A stretch of DNA of 8,933 bases from Peptococcaceae bacterium (GTDB lineage Bacteria > Bacillota > Dehalobacteriia > UBA4068 > UBA4997). The stretch spans positions 1-8,933 of the forward strand of contig JAHZFN010000200.1 in assembly GCA_019421315.1 (NCBI GenBank). The letters are read 5' to 3'. Every line of letters starts with the position of its first letter. The first letter of the stretch is position 1. A program made the position numbers and the translations under genes. The notes beneath the pieces were generated by a model. That model saw nothing but the letters and a program-made list of their open reading frames with translations, had not been told where the DNA came from and ran no database searches. Positions 1-6,351 of this stretch are shown here, piece after piece.

Positions 1-14
1 TTTAAAAGCTTCTG

Positions 15-1235
15 TTAATCTGCCGTTTGTTCCGTATTCCGCATACCGATTTCCTCTTTGCACTCCCATTTGACGGTTATGCGGCAAACGCCGTCCTGCA
101 ATTTGTAATCTGTTTTTTCTTCAATCAGTGTGTTGTTTTCACCGATTTGCTGACGCAGAGATTTTCTGGCTTCGGCAAGAGCTTTGCTTTTTGCCTCCTC
201 CTCCGTATATTCCCGCACAACCTGCTTGGCAGGTGTTATTTCTTTCACCAAAAAGGTTATGGGCAGGGTCAGCCTGCCGAAAAAGCAGGGCTGCGCCTTT
301 GTCGTTTTTATCAAAAGATTTTCTCCGTTTGACCCTGCTTCATCGGTATTCCAATCTCCCAAACCCCAAAGCCGCAGAAAGCTGGGGTCAACGCCGTCGG
401 CGTTGGAACGCAGCAGGTAAACATATTTTTTGGCGGCGCCGTCGGGCTTTTGAGAAACCTCTTTCAAGGCACATTCGCCGTAGCCCTCATACCAAACTCT
501 GCCTCGGATAATGGCGTCGGCTCTGCCGTCCGCCAAGGGGGAAACCAGCAAATCGCCCTTTTGCACCAGCTGTCCCGTTTCAGCCGCCGCCGTGCCGTGT
601 TTTATCAAAATTTCTTCAATCAAAGCCTTGCGGTTTGCCCAAATTGCCCCCATCGTGGCGTTGTTTTCTTCCTCCGTCCAAACATCCCGCTCCGCCACGT
701 TGTAATTGATCAATATGCCCCGCCTTTCCACGGCAATCCAGGAAAGCTCGGGAATATCCGTCAGCATTTGCTTTTGGATACTGTCAAAATCAAGATTTCT
801 GCCCCAAACACCCTTTTTTATGCCATACTGCTCTCCCACGGCGATAATCTCGTTTTCATCCAGATATTTTACCTGCTCCCGCGGCGTCACCTCGATAAAC
901 CAAACAAATCCCGAAAGCACATAAAGACCAACACAAAAAAGCGCCATGCCCAAAACCAGCATTTTCCTTTTTTTCAGATATTTGCAGAAAAAGGGCAGAC
1001 CGTACCGCCTGCCGATTTTAAAGCGACAGCCTGTTTTGCGGCTGACCGTCCGTAAAAGCCGCAGGTCGCCGCAGCTGACCTTGGCAATCACCAAAGGCTC
1101 CGCCGCCTCCTTGTATTCAATATCGTAAATGTCGATGTTTCTCTGCAAAGCCAAATTCAAAAACTGCTCTTTGTTTTTGCCGAAAACGGTAATGACAACA
1201 TAGCCGCAAAGCCAGCCCCAAAGATACCTCAGCAA
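15..1235 (-). CDS. yqfD: YqfD-family membrane protein (sporulation-associated)
   Basis: Full-length YqfD homologue of 406 residues, close to the roughly 400 usual for the family. The N-terminus (residues 8-30, with GYVVITVFGKNKEQFLNLAL) matches the family opening. One hydrophobic segment at about residues 92-113 follows a Lys/Arg-rich stretch (KKRKM), suggesting a single membrane anchor, with most of the remaining chain forming a soluble domain. In Bacillus subtilis yqfD belongs to the sigma-E mother-cell regulon and is linked to sporulation; its biochemical role is not established. The start is TTG at 1235: an in-frame TGA lies directly upstream, and GGGAGGTG, inside the last codons of yqfC, sits six bases before the TTG. 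Only three bases separate the yqfC stop from this start, so the two genes are very likely translationally coupled. The stop is at 15-17; the next gene in this conserved order (phoH) would lie off the left edge. Confidence 0.9.
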   Translation of the reverse strand: MLRYLWGWLCGYVVITVFGKNKEQFLNLALQRNIDIYDIEYKEAAEPLVIAKVSCGDLRLLRTVSRKTGCRFKIGRRYGLPFFCKYLKKRKMLVLGMALFCVGLYVLSGFVWFIEVTPREQVKYLDENEIIAVGEQYGIKKGVWGRNLDFDSIQKQMLTDIPELSWIAVERRGILINYNVAERDVWTEEENNATMGAIWANRKALIEEILIKHGTAAAETGQLVQKGDLLVSPLADGRADAIIRGRVWYEGYGECALKEVSQKPDGAAKKYVYLLRSNADGVDPSFLRLWGLGDWNTDEAGSNGENLLIKTTKAQPCFFGRLTLPITFLVKEITPAKQVVREYTEEEAKSKALAEARKSLRQQIGENNTLIEEKTDYKLQDGVCRITVKWECKEEIGMRNTEQTAD

Positions 1236-1238
1236 TCA

Positions 1239-1580
1239 TCACACCTCCCATTCCGTCAAATCAATATCCTCCCGTTTATCCAGAACAACAGCTATTTTGT
1301 TAATTTCGCCCTGAAGCAAAACCTCATCGGTACTGATATTTTTCAAGGCGAGATCATTACCCTTCGCCACCAAAAAGCCGTCGTTTACTTTCAGCCTTAT
1401 TTCATGTTCGCTGTATTCCATTATGCCCTTGTGATTTTCCACCGAAAGCTTCAAACTGCCGATCAGCGTTATTCTGGGCAAATCCATCGCCAACTCCGTC
1501 GGCATTTCAAAAACCTCGGCGAAAATATTGCCGAAAATTTTACTGCGTTCGGTTTTACGCCTTTTCTTTTTTTTGCTCAT
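1239..1580 (-). CDS. yqfC: YqfC-family protein
   Basis: Small protein of 113 residues of the YqfC family. The recognisable core runs from about residue 24 (FEMPTELAMDLPRITLIGSLKLSVENHKG) through EIRLKVNDGFLVAKGNDLALK to VLLQGEINKI; the DLPRITLIG and ENH(K/R)G blocks are family hallmarks. The N-terminus is very basic (SKKKKRRK). No membrane segment or signal peptide is seen. An ATG ten codons upstream (1610) is possible but has no Shine-Dalgarno sequence, whereas GAGGTG lies just before the ATG at 1580, so 1580 is chosen. In Bacillus subtilis yqfC precedes yqfD and is under sigma-E; its molecular role is unknown. The last codons of this gene carry the ribosome binding site for yqfD. Confidence 0.87.
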   Translation of the reverse strand: MSKKKKRRKTERSKIFGNIFAEVFEMPTELAMDLPRITLIGSLKLSVENHKGIMEYSEHEIRLKVNDGFLVAKGNDLALKNISTDEVLLQGEINKIAVVLDKREDIDLTEWEV

Positions 1581-1646
1581 ACTGCACCTCGTCTGTCTGT
1601 TATCCGTCATAAATTATTTATTACGCATTTTGCTCATGCGGCTGTT

Positions 1647-1676
1647 ATATAACTATGCCGTCAAAGCGCAGTCTAA
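1647..1676 (-). promoter_or_regulatory. Candidate promoter for yqfC-yqfD
   Basis: On the minus strand TTAGAC (1676-1671) and TTATAT (1652-1647) are separated by 18 bp, about 65 bp upstream of the preferred yqfC start. It is a weak match to a housekeeping promoter, proposed because a terminator lies immediately upstream and the operon needs its own start. A sigma-E-type promoter, as in Bacillus subtilis, was not recognised. Confidence 0.33.
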
Positions 1677-1750
1677 AACCAAAGTTTTCCCGTGAATTTT
1701 TTATATTTTTTTATAACAAGACAGCTTAATTATTTTTGGCAAATTCCCGC

Positions 1751-1779
1751 AAAAAAACGCAGTATCCGAAAAATACTGC
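1751..1779 (-). terminator. Rho-independent terminator (minus strand)
   Basis: A perfect 7-bp stem (GCAGTAT/ATACTGC; arms 1759-1765 and 1773-1779) with a 7-base loop is followed on the minus strand by G and seven Ts. It lies upstream of yqfC and downstream of the stronger terminator at 1916-1956, so it may end a short separate transcript from the interval between them. Confidence 0.65.
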
Positions 1780-1804
1780 ATTTTCTGTATGATAATATGG
1801 TTTT

Positions 1805-1816
1805 AACAATATTGTT
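1805..1816. repeat. 12-bp perfect palindrome
   Basis: AACAATATTGTT is a perfect dyad lying between the two minus-strand terminators and just downstream of a possible minus-strand promoter (1862-1833). It could be an operator, a small RNA stem, or chance in AT-rich DNA. No protein partner is identifiable. Confidence 0.3.
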
Positions 1817-1832
1817 ATTTGCGATTTGATAT

Positions 1833-1862
1833 TATTCAGCCTTAGTTGAGAAGCATAGTCAA
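1833..1862 (-). promoter_or_regulatory. Possible promoter of a short inter-terminator transcript
   Basis: TTGACT (1862-1857) and TGAATA (1838-1833) on the minus strand are 18 bp apart. The -35 is good and the -10 moderate. A transcript from here would run about 75 nt to the terminator at 1779-1751 and contains no convincing reading frame. The wider 1611-2001 stretch holds only this element, the two terminators, the palindrome and the candidate yqfC promoter. Confidence 0.35.
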
Positions 1863-1915
1863 AATTATTCCGGCGTCGGCAACGTTTACCATGCCGCCAT
1901 AGCTGATGCAGGAAG

Positions 1916-1956
1916 CAAAAAAAACAAAACGCAGAGCCAATAAGCGCTCTGCGTTT
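1916..1956 (-). terminator. Strong terminator after the nfeD-floA-side genes
   Basis: A perfect 11-bp stem (arms 1927-1937 and 1946-1956, AAACGCAGAGC and its complement) with an 8-base loop is followed on the minus strand by TTTG and eight Ts. It begins 46 bases after the stop of the 200-residue gene and closes that transcription unit, separating it from yqfC-yqfD. Confidence 0.88.
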
Positions 1957-2001
1957 GATATTTTAATAATTAAAATTTTTGTTTTCTGCCCAAACGAAAA
2001 A

Positions 2002-2604
2002 TCAAAGCTTTCTTTTCGCCTTGGGAGCGCCCAAAATTTCAGACCACAAAAATGCCTGCTGCATGGGCGTATATTTGCGGTTTGCCATAACGGCAGCGAC
2101 TCTTTCGTAAGCACCGTTTGTCTGCGTTTCGGCAGCCTGCACTGCTGCGTCAGGCGTTACGGTTACGATTACGGCAGGCTTTTTGTCTGCCAAATCAGCC
2201 TTAACGGTAAACTGCGGAGCCGCTTTAGGCGTTGGGCGGCTCGATTGGCGGGGTTTAACCTTTTGACCATAGGGCAAGGTTGGTTTGCCCTCCATAGAGG
2301 CACCCTCCACACCGTCCGCCGCTGTGCGGCGTACATCTCTTATCAATTCGTCGGCATCGTTTGCTGCCTGCTCAAACCTACGGCGAAATTCGTCCAAAGA
2401 AACTCCTTTTTCCTTGGCGGATTCCGCAGGAGAATGGTACGGGCTTGCGCTCTGCCTTGCCTGCCCTTTGCGTTGAGCGTTGGTTCCGGCTGCCGTTTTT
2501 CTTTTATTTTCGGTCTGTTCGGACCGCTTTTTCTTCTTTTTGCTGTCCGCAACCACGCCCAGCAACGCCAAAGCAACAGCAACCGCCACTGATACCCAAT
2601 CCAT
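2002..2604 (-). CDS. Membrane-anchored basic protein, unknown function, in yqfB position
   Basis: Protein of 200 residues that I do not recognise as a named family. Residues 3-18 form one hydrophobic helix, immediately followed by SKKKKKRSEQ, so the chain probably hangs from the membrane into the cytoplasm. Residues 27-65 are polar and probably disordered. Residues 69-95 (SLDEFRRRFEQAANDADELIRDVRR) are likely helical and amphipathic. A Pro/Lys-rich linker follows, then a C-terminal segment at 178-200 (YTPMQQAFLWSEILGAPKAKRKL) that looks like a compact docking motif. The start is ATG at 2604 with AGGAGGTGA at good spacing. It lies 34 bp after floA and before a strong terminator, so it is probably co-transcribed with floA. 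In Bacillus subtilis this slot holds the much smaller yqfB; similarity to YqfB is not visible. A role as a FloA partner is inference from position only. Confidence 0.8.
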   Translation of the reverse strand: MDWVSVAVAVALALLGVVADSKKKKKRSEQTENKRKTAAGTNAQRKGQARQSASPYHSPAESAKEKGVSLDEFRRRFEQAANDADELIRDVRRTAADGVEGASMEGKPTLPYGQKVKPRQSSRPTPKAAPQFTVKADLADKKPAVIVTVTPDAAVQAAETQTNGAYERVAAVMANRKYTPMQQAFLWSEILGAPKAKRKL

Positions 2605-2638
2605 CGGGCGTCACCTCCTTTGCGCTCTTCTCAAAGGA

Positions 2639-3634
2639 TTACTGTTCACGATTTTCAGCGGCGCTTACTTTGCTTTGGGTTTGTTCGCCGCCTTTGGCGA
2701 TGCCTTCCCGCATATCGGTATCCGCCTGAATATTTTTAATGTTGTAATAATCCATTACGCCCAAATTGCCTTTGCGGAAGGCTTCCGCCATGGCAAGAGG
2801 AACTTCGGCTTCGGCTTCCACAACCTTGGCGCGCATTTCCTGAATTTTGGCAATCATTTCCTGCTCGGAGGCAACCGCCATGGCACGGCGTTCTTCGGCT
2901 TTTGCCTGCGCAATCTGCTTGTCGGCTTCCGCCTGGTCGGTCTGCAGCTGAGCGCCGATATTTCTGCCGACATCAACGTCCGCAATATCAATTGATAAAA
3001 TTTCAAAAGCTGTACCTGTATCCAAACCCTTGGAAAGAACGGTTTGAGAAATTTTGTCAGGATTTTCCAAAACCTCTTTGTGGCTGTTGCTGGAACCGAC
3101 TGTGGTTACGATACCTTCGCCGACACGGGCGATAATGGTTTCTTCGCCGGCGCCGCCCACCAAACGGTCGATGTTGGCACGCACGGTAACTCTTGCCTTG
3201 GATTTAACCTCAATCCCGTTTTTGGCAACGGCTGCCACCATGGGAGTTTCGATAACCTTGGGATTAACGCTCATCTGCACGGCTTCCAGAACGTCACGAC
3301 CTGCCAAGTCGATGGCGGCGGCTCGTTCAAAGGGCAGGTTGATATTGGCTCTTTCGGAGGCAATCAGAGCATTGACAACACGGTCAACGTTGCCCCCTGC
3401 CAAATAGTGAGCTTCCAGCTGGCTCACTTTAACGTCCAGACCTGCTTTTTCCGCCTTAATTAAAGGATTAACGATTTTAGCGGGGGAAACACGGCGCAAA
3501 CGCATACCGATCAGGTCGATAATGCCCACCTTGGCGCCTGCCGCCAAAGCGCTGATCCACAAACGAATGGGAACAAAGCTAAGCAAAAACAATAATACTA
3601 CAACAACAACAGCCAAAATAATCAATGAAGGCAA
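2639..3634 (-). CDS. floA: Flotillin-like scaffold protein FloA
   Basis: Near-full-length FloA (YqfA) of 331 residues from the chosen start. Residues 4-22 form the hydrophobic membrane-inserted segment, then the characteristic LWISALAAGAKVGI and GMRLRRVSPAKIVNPLIKAEKAGL. The SPFH region includes LEAHYLAGGNVDRVVNALI, AAIDLAGRDVLEAVQMSVNPKVIETP and RLVGGAGEETIIARVGEGI. The last third is Glu/Ala-rich (QTDQAEADKQIAQAKAEERRAMAVA) and should form the oligomerising coiled coil. FloA organises functional membrane microdomains and commonly pairs with NfeD. A GTG at 3643 would add three residues, but it directly abuts the AAAAGGGG Shine-Dalgarno; TTG at 3634 has eight-base spacing and gives an N-terminus like Bacillus FloA. 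An in-frame TGA just upstream excludes longer forms. Confidence 0.95.
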   Translation of the reverse strand: MPSLIILAVVVVVLLFLLSFVPIRLWISALAAGAKVGIIDLIGMRLRRVSPAKIVNPLIKAEKAGLDVKVSQLEAHYLAGGNVDRVVNALIASERANINLPFERAAAIDLAGRDVLEAVQMSVNPKVIETPMVAAVAKNGIEVKSKARVTVRANIDRLVGGAGEETIIARVGEGIVTTVGSSNSHKEVLENPDKISQTVLSKGLDTGTAFEILSIDIADVDVGRNIGAQLQTDQAEADKQIAQAKAEERRAMAVASEQEMIAKIQEMRAKVVEAEAEVPLAMAEAFRKGNLGVMDYYNIKNIQADTDMREGIAKGGEQTQSKVSAAENREQ

Positions 3635-4041
3635 AATAAACACCCCTTTTCATTTTTATTATTTATTTCAATTTTTCATTGCAACCAAACAGATAACAAA
3701 ACAAAATAATGCGCAAACACCTGACCGAAAATTTTCGATTTTTTTCGCACGGCGCCCAAATCGGCAAGCGAAAGCAAAGAATACTATCGGCTTTCAGCGA
3801 ATTTAATAAAAAACTGTTGTGCGGATTTCGACAAAATCCAAATCGCCAAAACCCGCTATAAAGCCAAGACAACATCAATAAAAGAAAGACCTCTGTCAGT
3901 TTTCACCAAACCCGGATTACAGGCAATTCGCTAAGCACCCAAGTAGCAAAAACGAATACGCACTAACAGACTTCTCCGAACTAAATAGCGAACAAATCAT
4001 TATACGAAGTTTAACAACATCCACGTCGTTAAAAAACGCCG
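3635..4041. other. Gene-free gap between nfeD and floA
   Basis: About 400 bp without a credible gene; the short frames here have no ribosome binding site and unprotein-like composition. It contains a minus-strand TATAAT (4004-3999) with no good -35, an inverted repeat TTCGCTA/TAGCGAA (3927-3933 and 3986-3992) that would close the 5' end of a transcript starting there, a small hairpin GGATTT-cgaca-AAATCC (3823-3839), and a perfect palindrome CGAAAATTTTCG (3726-3737). It may be a structured leader of floA. No riboswitch class is recognised. Confidence 0.4.
3999..4004 (-). promoter_or_regulatory. Possible -10 element of a floA promoter
   Basis: A perfect TATAAT on the minus strand lies 38 bp after the nfeD stop. 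No reasonable -35 occurs at 16-18 bp, so the assignment is weak. If used, floA would have a leader of about 350 nt and could be expressed independently of nfeD. Confidence 0.28.
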
Positions 4042-5403
4042 TCAAAGAGTTTTGCGGACGATTATGCTGCTGCCGTCAACTTTGATGACCTTGACTTTGT
4101 CGCCGGCGGCAATAAAATCACCCTCCGTTACCACATCCACACGGTCCGAGCCGATTTTAACGGCGCCTGCGGGACGCAGAGCCGTCAAAGCGATGCCCTC
4201 TTTGCCTGCGTAATCCCTGATATTTATGGGTTGGCTAAGATAGCCCTCCTCCGTTGTGGTTTTATCACGCAAAACCAATCTTTTTAGAATATTTCTGCTT
4301 TTTTCGTTTTTGGAATTTACCATAATTAACATCCCCATTACCAGTAACACTATAACAGCTTGTATACACGCAGCCTTAAACCCGGAGGCAAAAAGCACAA
4401 TAGTCACCAAAAGACCCAAAAGTCCGACTGTTCCGCAAACACTGCCGCCGGGAGAGAAAAAAATCTCCGTTAAAATCAAGACTAAAGCGACAAACGGCAA
4501 AAACAGCATATAAATTTGGGCGGCGCTCGCCTCATAGCTGCCAAAAAGATAAAAGAACAAACAGACTGCACCGACAATACCCGTAAAGCCGTCGCCTGAA
4601 ATAACCAGCTCAACCAACAAGGCAATAAGCCCCACAAGCAAAAGAATTGTGGAAACAACGGGCGATGCCATTATGTCAACGCCTCTTTCCCAAAAGTTCT
4701 TATCCTCTTGAATAATAACACCGTTGGCAAGACCGTAATCTTCCAAAACAACAGGCAGGGAAGTGGCTTCATAGTCCGCCAGACCCATCTTCAAAGCCGT
4801 GCTGGCGGAAATGCTCAGCCTGCTCATATCAGGTATTTGGTCGCCGGGATAATCATCCGGCGAAAGAGTAGCGGGAGTTCGGTTCACTTTGCGCCCCTTT
4901 TCCGCCAAAACATCTCTGTAAACCTGCTGCCAATATAGATTTTCGTTATCGCTCAGGGCTTCCGTTTCATACATATACCCCGAACCGAAATCGGCGCCCG
5001 GCGACATAATGATAGTGTCACAGGACAAGGTAAGCAGAGCTGCGCCGTCCAAAGCCTTGCCGTCCACATAACAGACTGTATGCAAATCCGTTGCCAAAAG
5101 CAAATCGGAAATTTCCTTGGCAAATCGGTCATAGTTGGCGTAGGTATTCAAATTTATCAAAAAATAATCCGCACCGTCAGCTTCGGCGTGCTGCAAACTT
5201 CTCTTAACATAACTCGCCATTGTTTTGGTGAAATTCTCATTAACATCAATTATATATGTTGTTTTTCCCGCTTTCGCCGTTTCCGCACTTGCCTGCGGCT
5301 CCTCATAGGCAAAAGAATGGGCGGGAATTGCCACAAAAAGCAGCAAAAGCAAACTCAAAATGCATATCGGCAGCTTGAATTTGCCCGACCATATGGTCTG
5401 CAC
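4042..5403 (-). CDS. nfeD: NfeD membrane protein with degenerate protease domain
   Basis: Long-form NfeD (YqeZ type) of 453 residues, partner of flotillin-like FloA. Residues 9-32 are a signal peptide with likely cleavage after AHS or SFA. Residues 47-215 are a ClpP/crotonase-fold domain, recognisable from CDTIIMSPGADFGSG (128-142) and STALKMGLADY (201-211). Hydrophobic segments at about 248-268, 272-290, 296-315, 321-340 and 344-362 form the membrane region. Residues about 378-453 are the C-terminal NfeD OB-fold domain, with GKEGIALTALRPAGAVKIG and VDVVTEGDFIAAGDKVKVIKVDG. The usual TPGG motif reads TYAN (87-90), and the position of the nucleophilic Ser, normally in AASAG, is Asp119 in KALDGAAL, so proteolysis is unlikely. 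The start is GTG at 5403 with GAGGTG five bases upstream. floA follows on the same strand after an unusually long gap. Confidence 0.9.
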   Translation of the reverse strand: MQTIWSGKFKLPICILSLLLLLFVAIPAHSFAYEEPQASAETAKAGKTTYIIDVNENFTKTMASYVKRSLQHAEADGADYFLINLNTYANYDRFAKEISDLLLATDLHTVCYVDGKALDGAALLTLSCDTIIMSPGADFGSGYMYETEALSDNENLYWQQVYRDVLAEKGRKVNRTPATLSPDDYPGDQIPDMSRLSISASTALKMGLADYEATSLPVVLEDYGLANGVIIQEDKNFWERGVDIMASPVVSTILLLVGLIALLVELVISGDGFTGIVGAVCLFFYLFGSYEASAAQIYMLFLPFVALVLILTEIFFSPGGSVCGTVGLLGLLVTIVLFASGFKAACIQAVIVLLVMGMLIMVNSKNEKSRNILKRLVLRDKTTTEEGYLSQPINIRDYAGKEGIALTALRPAGAVKIGSDRVDVVTEGDFIAAGDKVKVIKVDGSSIIVRKTL

Positions 5404-5472
5404 AAAATCACCTCATTTATTCAATACTCTGCACGGCGTCAAACCGACAAAATTCGTTAATGCCCGCTTTTT

Positions 5473-5500
5473 CGCCGAATTTTCGGTTCGGCGGCTTTTT
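5473..5500 (+). terminator. Plus-strand terminator-like hairpin upstream of nfeD
   Basis: The 7-bp perfect stem CGCCGAA/TTCGGCG (5473-5479 and 5487-5493) is followed by GC and five Ts on the plus strand. On the minus strand it is followed by A-rich sequence, so it should not stop nfeD transcription. No plus-strand gene lies before it; it could end an antisense transcript from the nfeD start region or act as an RNA structure in the nfeD leader. Confidence 0.38.
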
Positions 5501-5611
5501 AGCATTGCCTAATTGCCCGCATTTTCAGACACATTGTCCCTTGGTTGAAACGCCCGTCAAAAATTTTTTGCTTGCGGCAATCGGTTTACCGCCAAGCTCT
5601 GCACAAAAAAC

Positions 5612-5896
5612 TTATTTTTCCAAAAAACAGCTGACCCAAATTGCCACAATCAAAATTATGGCAATGGGGTAAAGCACCTTGCGGATTTTCATTTTTTTGG
5701 CTTCTCTTAATTCCTGCGCTTGTTTTCGGCCGGCAATGTCATCATCAAAATCGCCGTCTGCCGCCTGCATTTCGTCAATTTCCGAAATTTTGGCGTCATC
5801 GCCGACCCGCAGAGTTTCATTATTTTCTATATTATTTTCTATATTATTTTTTATATTACTATTTTCTGTATTATAATTATTTTCCGTATTATTCAT
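5612..5896 (-). CDS. Small tail-anchored membrane protein with Asn/Glu-rich N-terminus
   Basis: Protein of 94 residues, family not recognised. Residues 1-27 are almost entirely Asn, Glu, Thr and Ile, with NNIE units from a 12-bp DNA repeat. Residues 30-56 are acidic (VGDDAKISEIDEMQAADGDFDDDIAG), 57-73 are a basic helix (RKQAQELREAKKMKIRK), and 74-91 are one membrane helix (VLYPIAIILIVAIWVSCF) ending four residues from the C-terminus. This is tail-anchored topology with the charged part in the cytoplasm. The clear division into acidic, basic and membrane parts argues that it is real. The start is ATG at 5896; the Shine-Dalgarno is poor (CGGGA three bases away), which is odd. It has a good promoter at 6275-6247 and therefore a leader of about 345 nt. 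It lies 208 bp before nfeD on the same strand; a functional link is possible but unproven. Confidence 0.68.
   Translation of the reverse strand: MNNTENNYNTENSNIKNNIENNIENNETLRVGDDAKISEIDEMQAADGDFDDDIAGRKQAQELREAKKMKIRKVLYPIAIILIVAIWVSCFLEK
5819..5854 (-). repeat. 12-bp tandem repeat coding for NNIE units
   Basis: Three consecutive 12-bp units (on the plus strand ATTATTTTCTAT twice, then ATTATTTTTTAT) followed by partial derivatives up to about 5890. The unit is a multiple of three, so gain or loss keeps the reading frame and changes only the length of the Asn/Glu-rich tail of the 94-residue protein. Confidence 0.75.
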
Positions 5897-5899
5897 AAT

Positions 5900-5920
5900 T
5901 CCCGAATTGTTCCCGAATTA
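5900..5920. repeat. Direct repeat at the start of the small membrane-protein gene
   Basis: Two copies of TCCCGAATT on the plus strand (5902-5910 and 5913-5921 within a base) lie just upstream of the ATG at 5896. On the minus strand they read AATTCGGGA twice, the second serving as the only candidate ribosome binding site. The duplication could present two ribosome docking sites or an operator. Confidence 0.4.
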
Positions 5921-5985
5921 TTATTTTTTAATATTTTTTTAATTATTATTCTGACGGTTTCCCGCCACTACTTTGGCAAATTGCT

Positions 5986-6050
5986 TTATAACTTAATTTT
6001 TGCAGCCATATCGGCTATAACTTGATTTGCTCCAAGCTGCCGTTCGGCAT
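5986..6050 (-). other. Leader with two tiny reading frames and a 13-bp repeat
   Basis: In the long leader of the 94-residue gene, an 11-codon frame (6050-6015, MPNGSLEQIKL) has GGAG ten bases upstream and a second of seven codons (6009-5986, MAAKIKL) follows. Both end inside copies of the near-perfect 13-bp direct repeat AAATYAAGTTATA (minus strand; plus positions 5987-5999 and 6016-6028). They could be upstream regulatory frames. The rest of 5897-6298 is AT-rich with one GAAA-capped 5-bp hairpin (5953-5966) and nothing else identifiable. Confidence 0.3.
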
Positions 6051-6246
6051 CTGCAAATTTCTCCAAAATCCAAACTTTCCCTTGTTCCCCTTACTTTTCC
6101 GCCTATTCTTTTATTCCTGATTATTTTAGCATTATGCATTAGATTGATATTTTTTATCGCATAATATTTATTCGCCTTGCGGCACAGATTTTTGGCAGAA
6201 TTTCGGGGGATTTCAAGAATATTTAATTATTCTGTTTACAATATAG

Positions 6247-6275
6247 ATTATATCATCAAACAGGCTTTATTACAA
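6247..6275 (-). promoter_or_regulatory. Consensus promoter upstream of the 94-residue gene
   Basis: On the minus strand TTGTAA (6275-6270) and a perfect TATAAT (6252-6247) are separated by exactly 17 bp. It lies just after the response-regulator terminator and points toward the small membrane-protein gene and nfeD. The predicted start near 6240 implies a leader of about 345 nt. Confidence 0.78.
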
Positions 6276-6298
6276 CAGCGGCCGGCTGAAGATTTTGC

Positions 6299-6331
6299 CA
6301 AAAAACGCACCGCCCTGCTGCGGCGATGCGT
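6299..6331 (-). terminator. Terminator of the response regulator gene
   Basis: On the minus strand a 10-bp stem (ACGCATCGCC with GGCGGTGCGT, one T-G wobble; arms 6331-6322 and 6314-6305) has a 7-base loop and is followed by six Ts. It starts 20 bp after the response-regulator stop, so that gene is a monocistronic unit. Confidence 0.88.
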
Positions 6332-6351
6332 TTTGTTTGCTTTGATACATA

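Noticed and set aside
450..1055. Plus-strand frame of 201 codons across yqfD
   Set aside because: Antisense shadow of a recognised YqfD gene, with unprotein-like composition and no ribosome binding site.
1842..2114. Minus-strand 90-codon frame ending MVNVADAGIILTMLLN
   Set aside because: It overlaps the 200-residue gene in another frame and crosses the strong terminator. Its last 16 codons look protein-like, but the ATG there has no ribosome binding site.
1906..2592. Plus-strand open frame of 228 codons opposite the 200-residue gene
   Set aside because: It is rich in Cys, Phe and Arg, has no ribosome binding site, and runs through a strong minus-strand terminator. The minus frame has a good start, membrane helix and context.
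3663..3878. Minus-strand 71-codon frame in the nfeD-floA gap
   Set aside because: No ribosome binding site, rich in Trp, Cys and Phe, and no recognisable features; the gap is better read as a leader or spacer.
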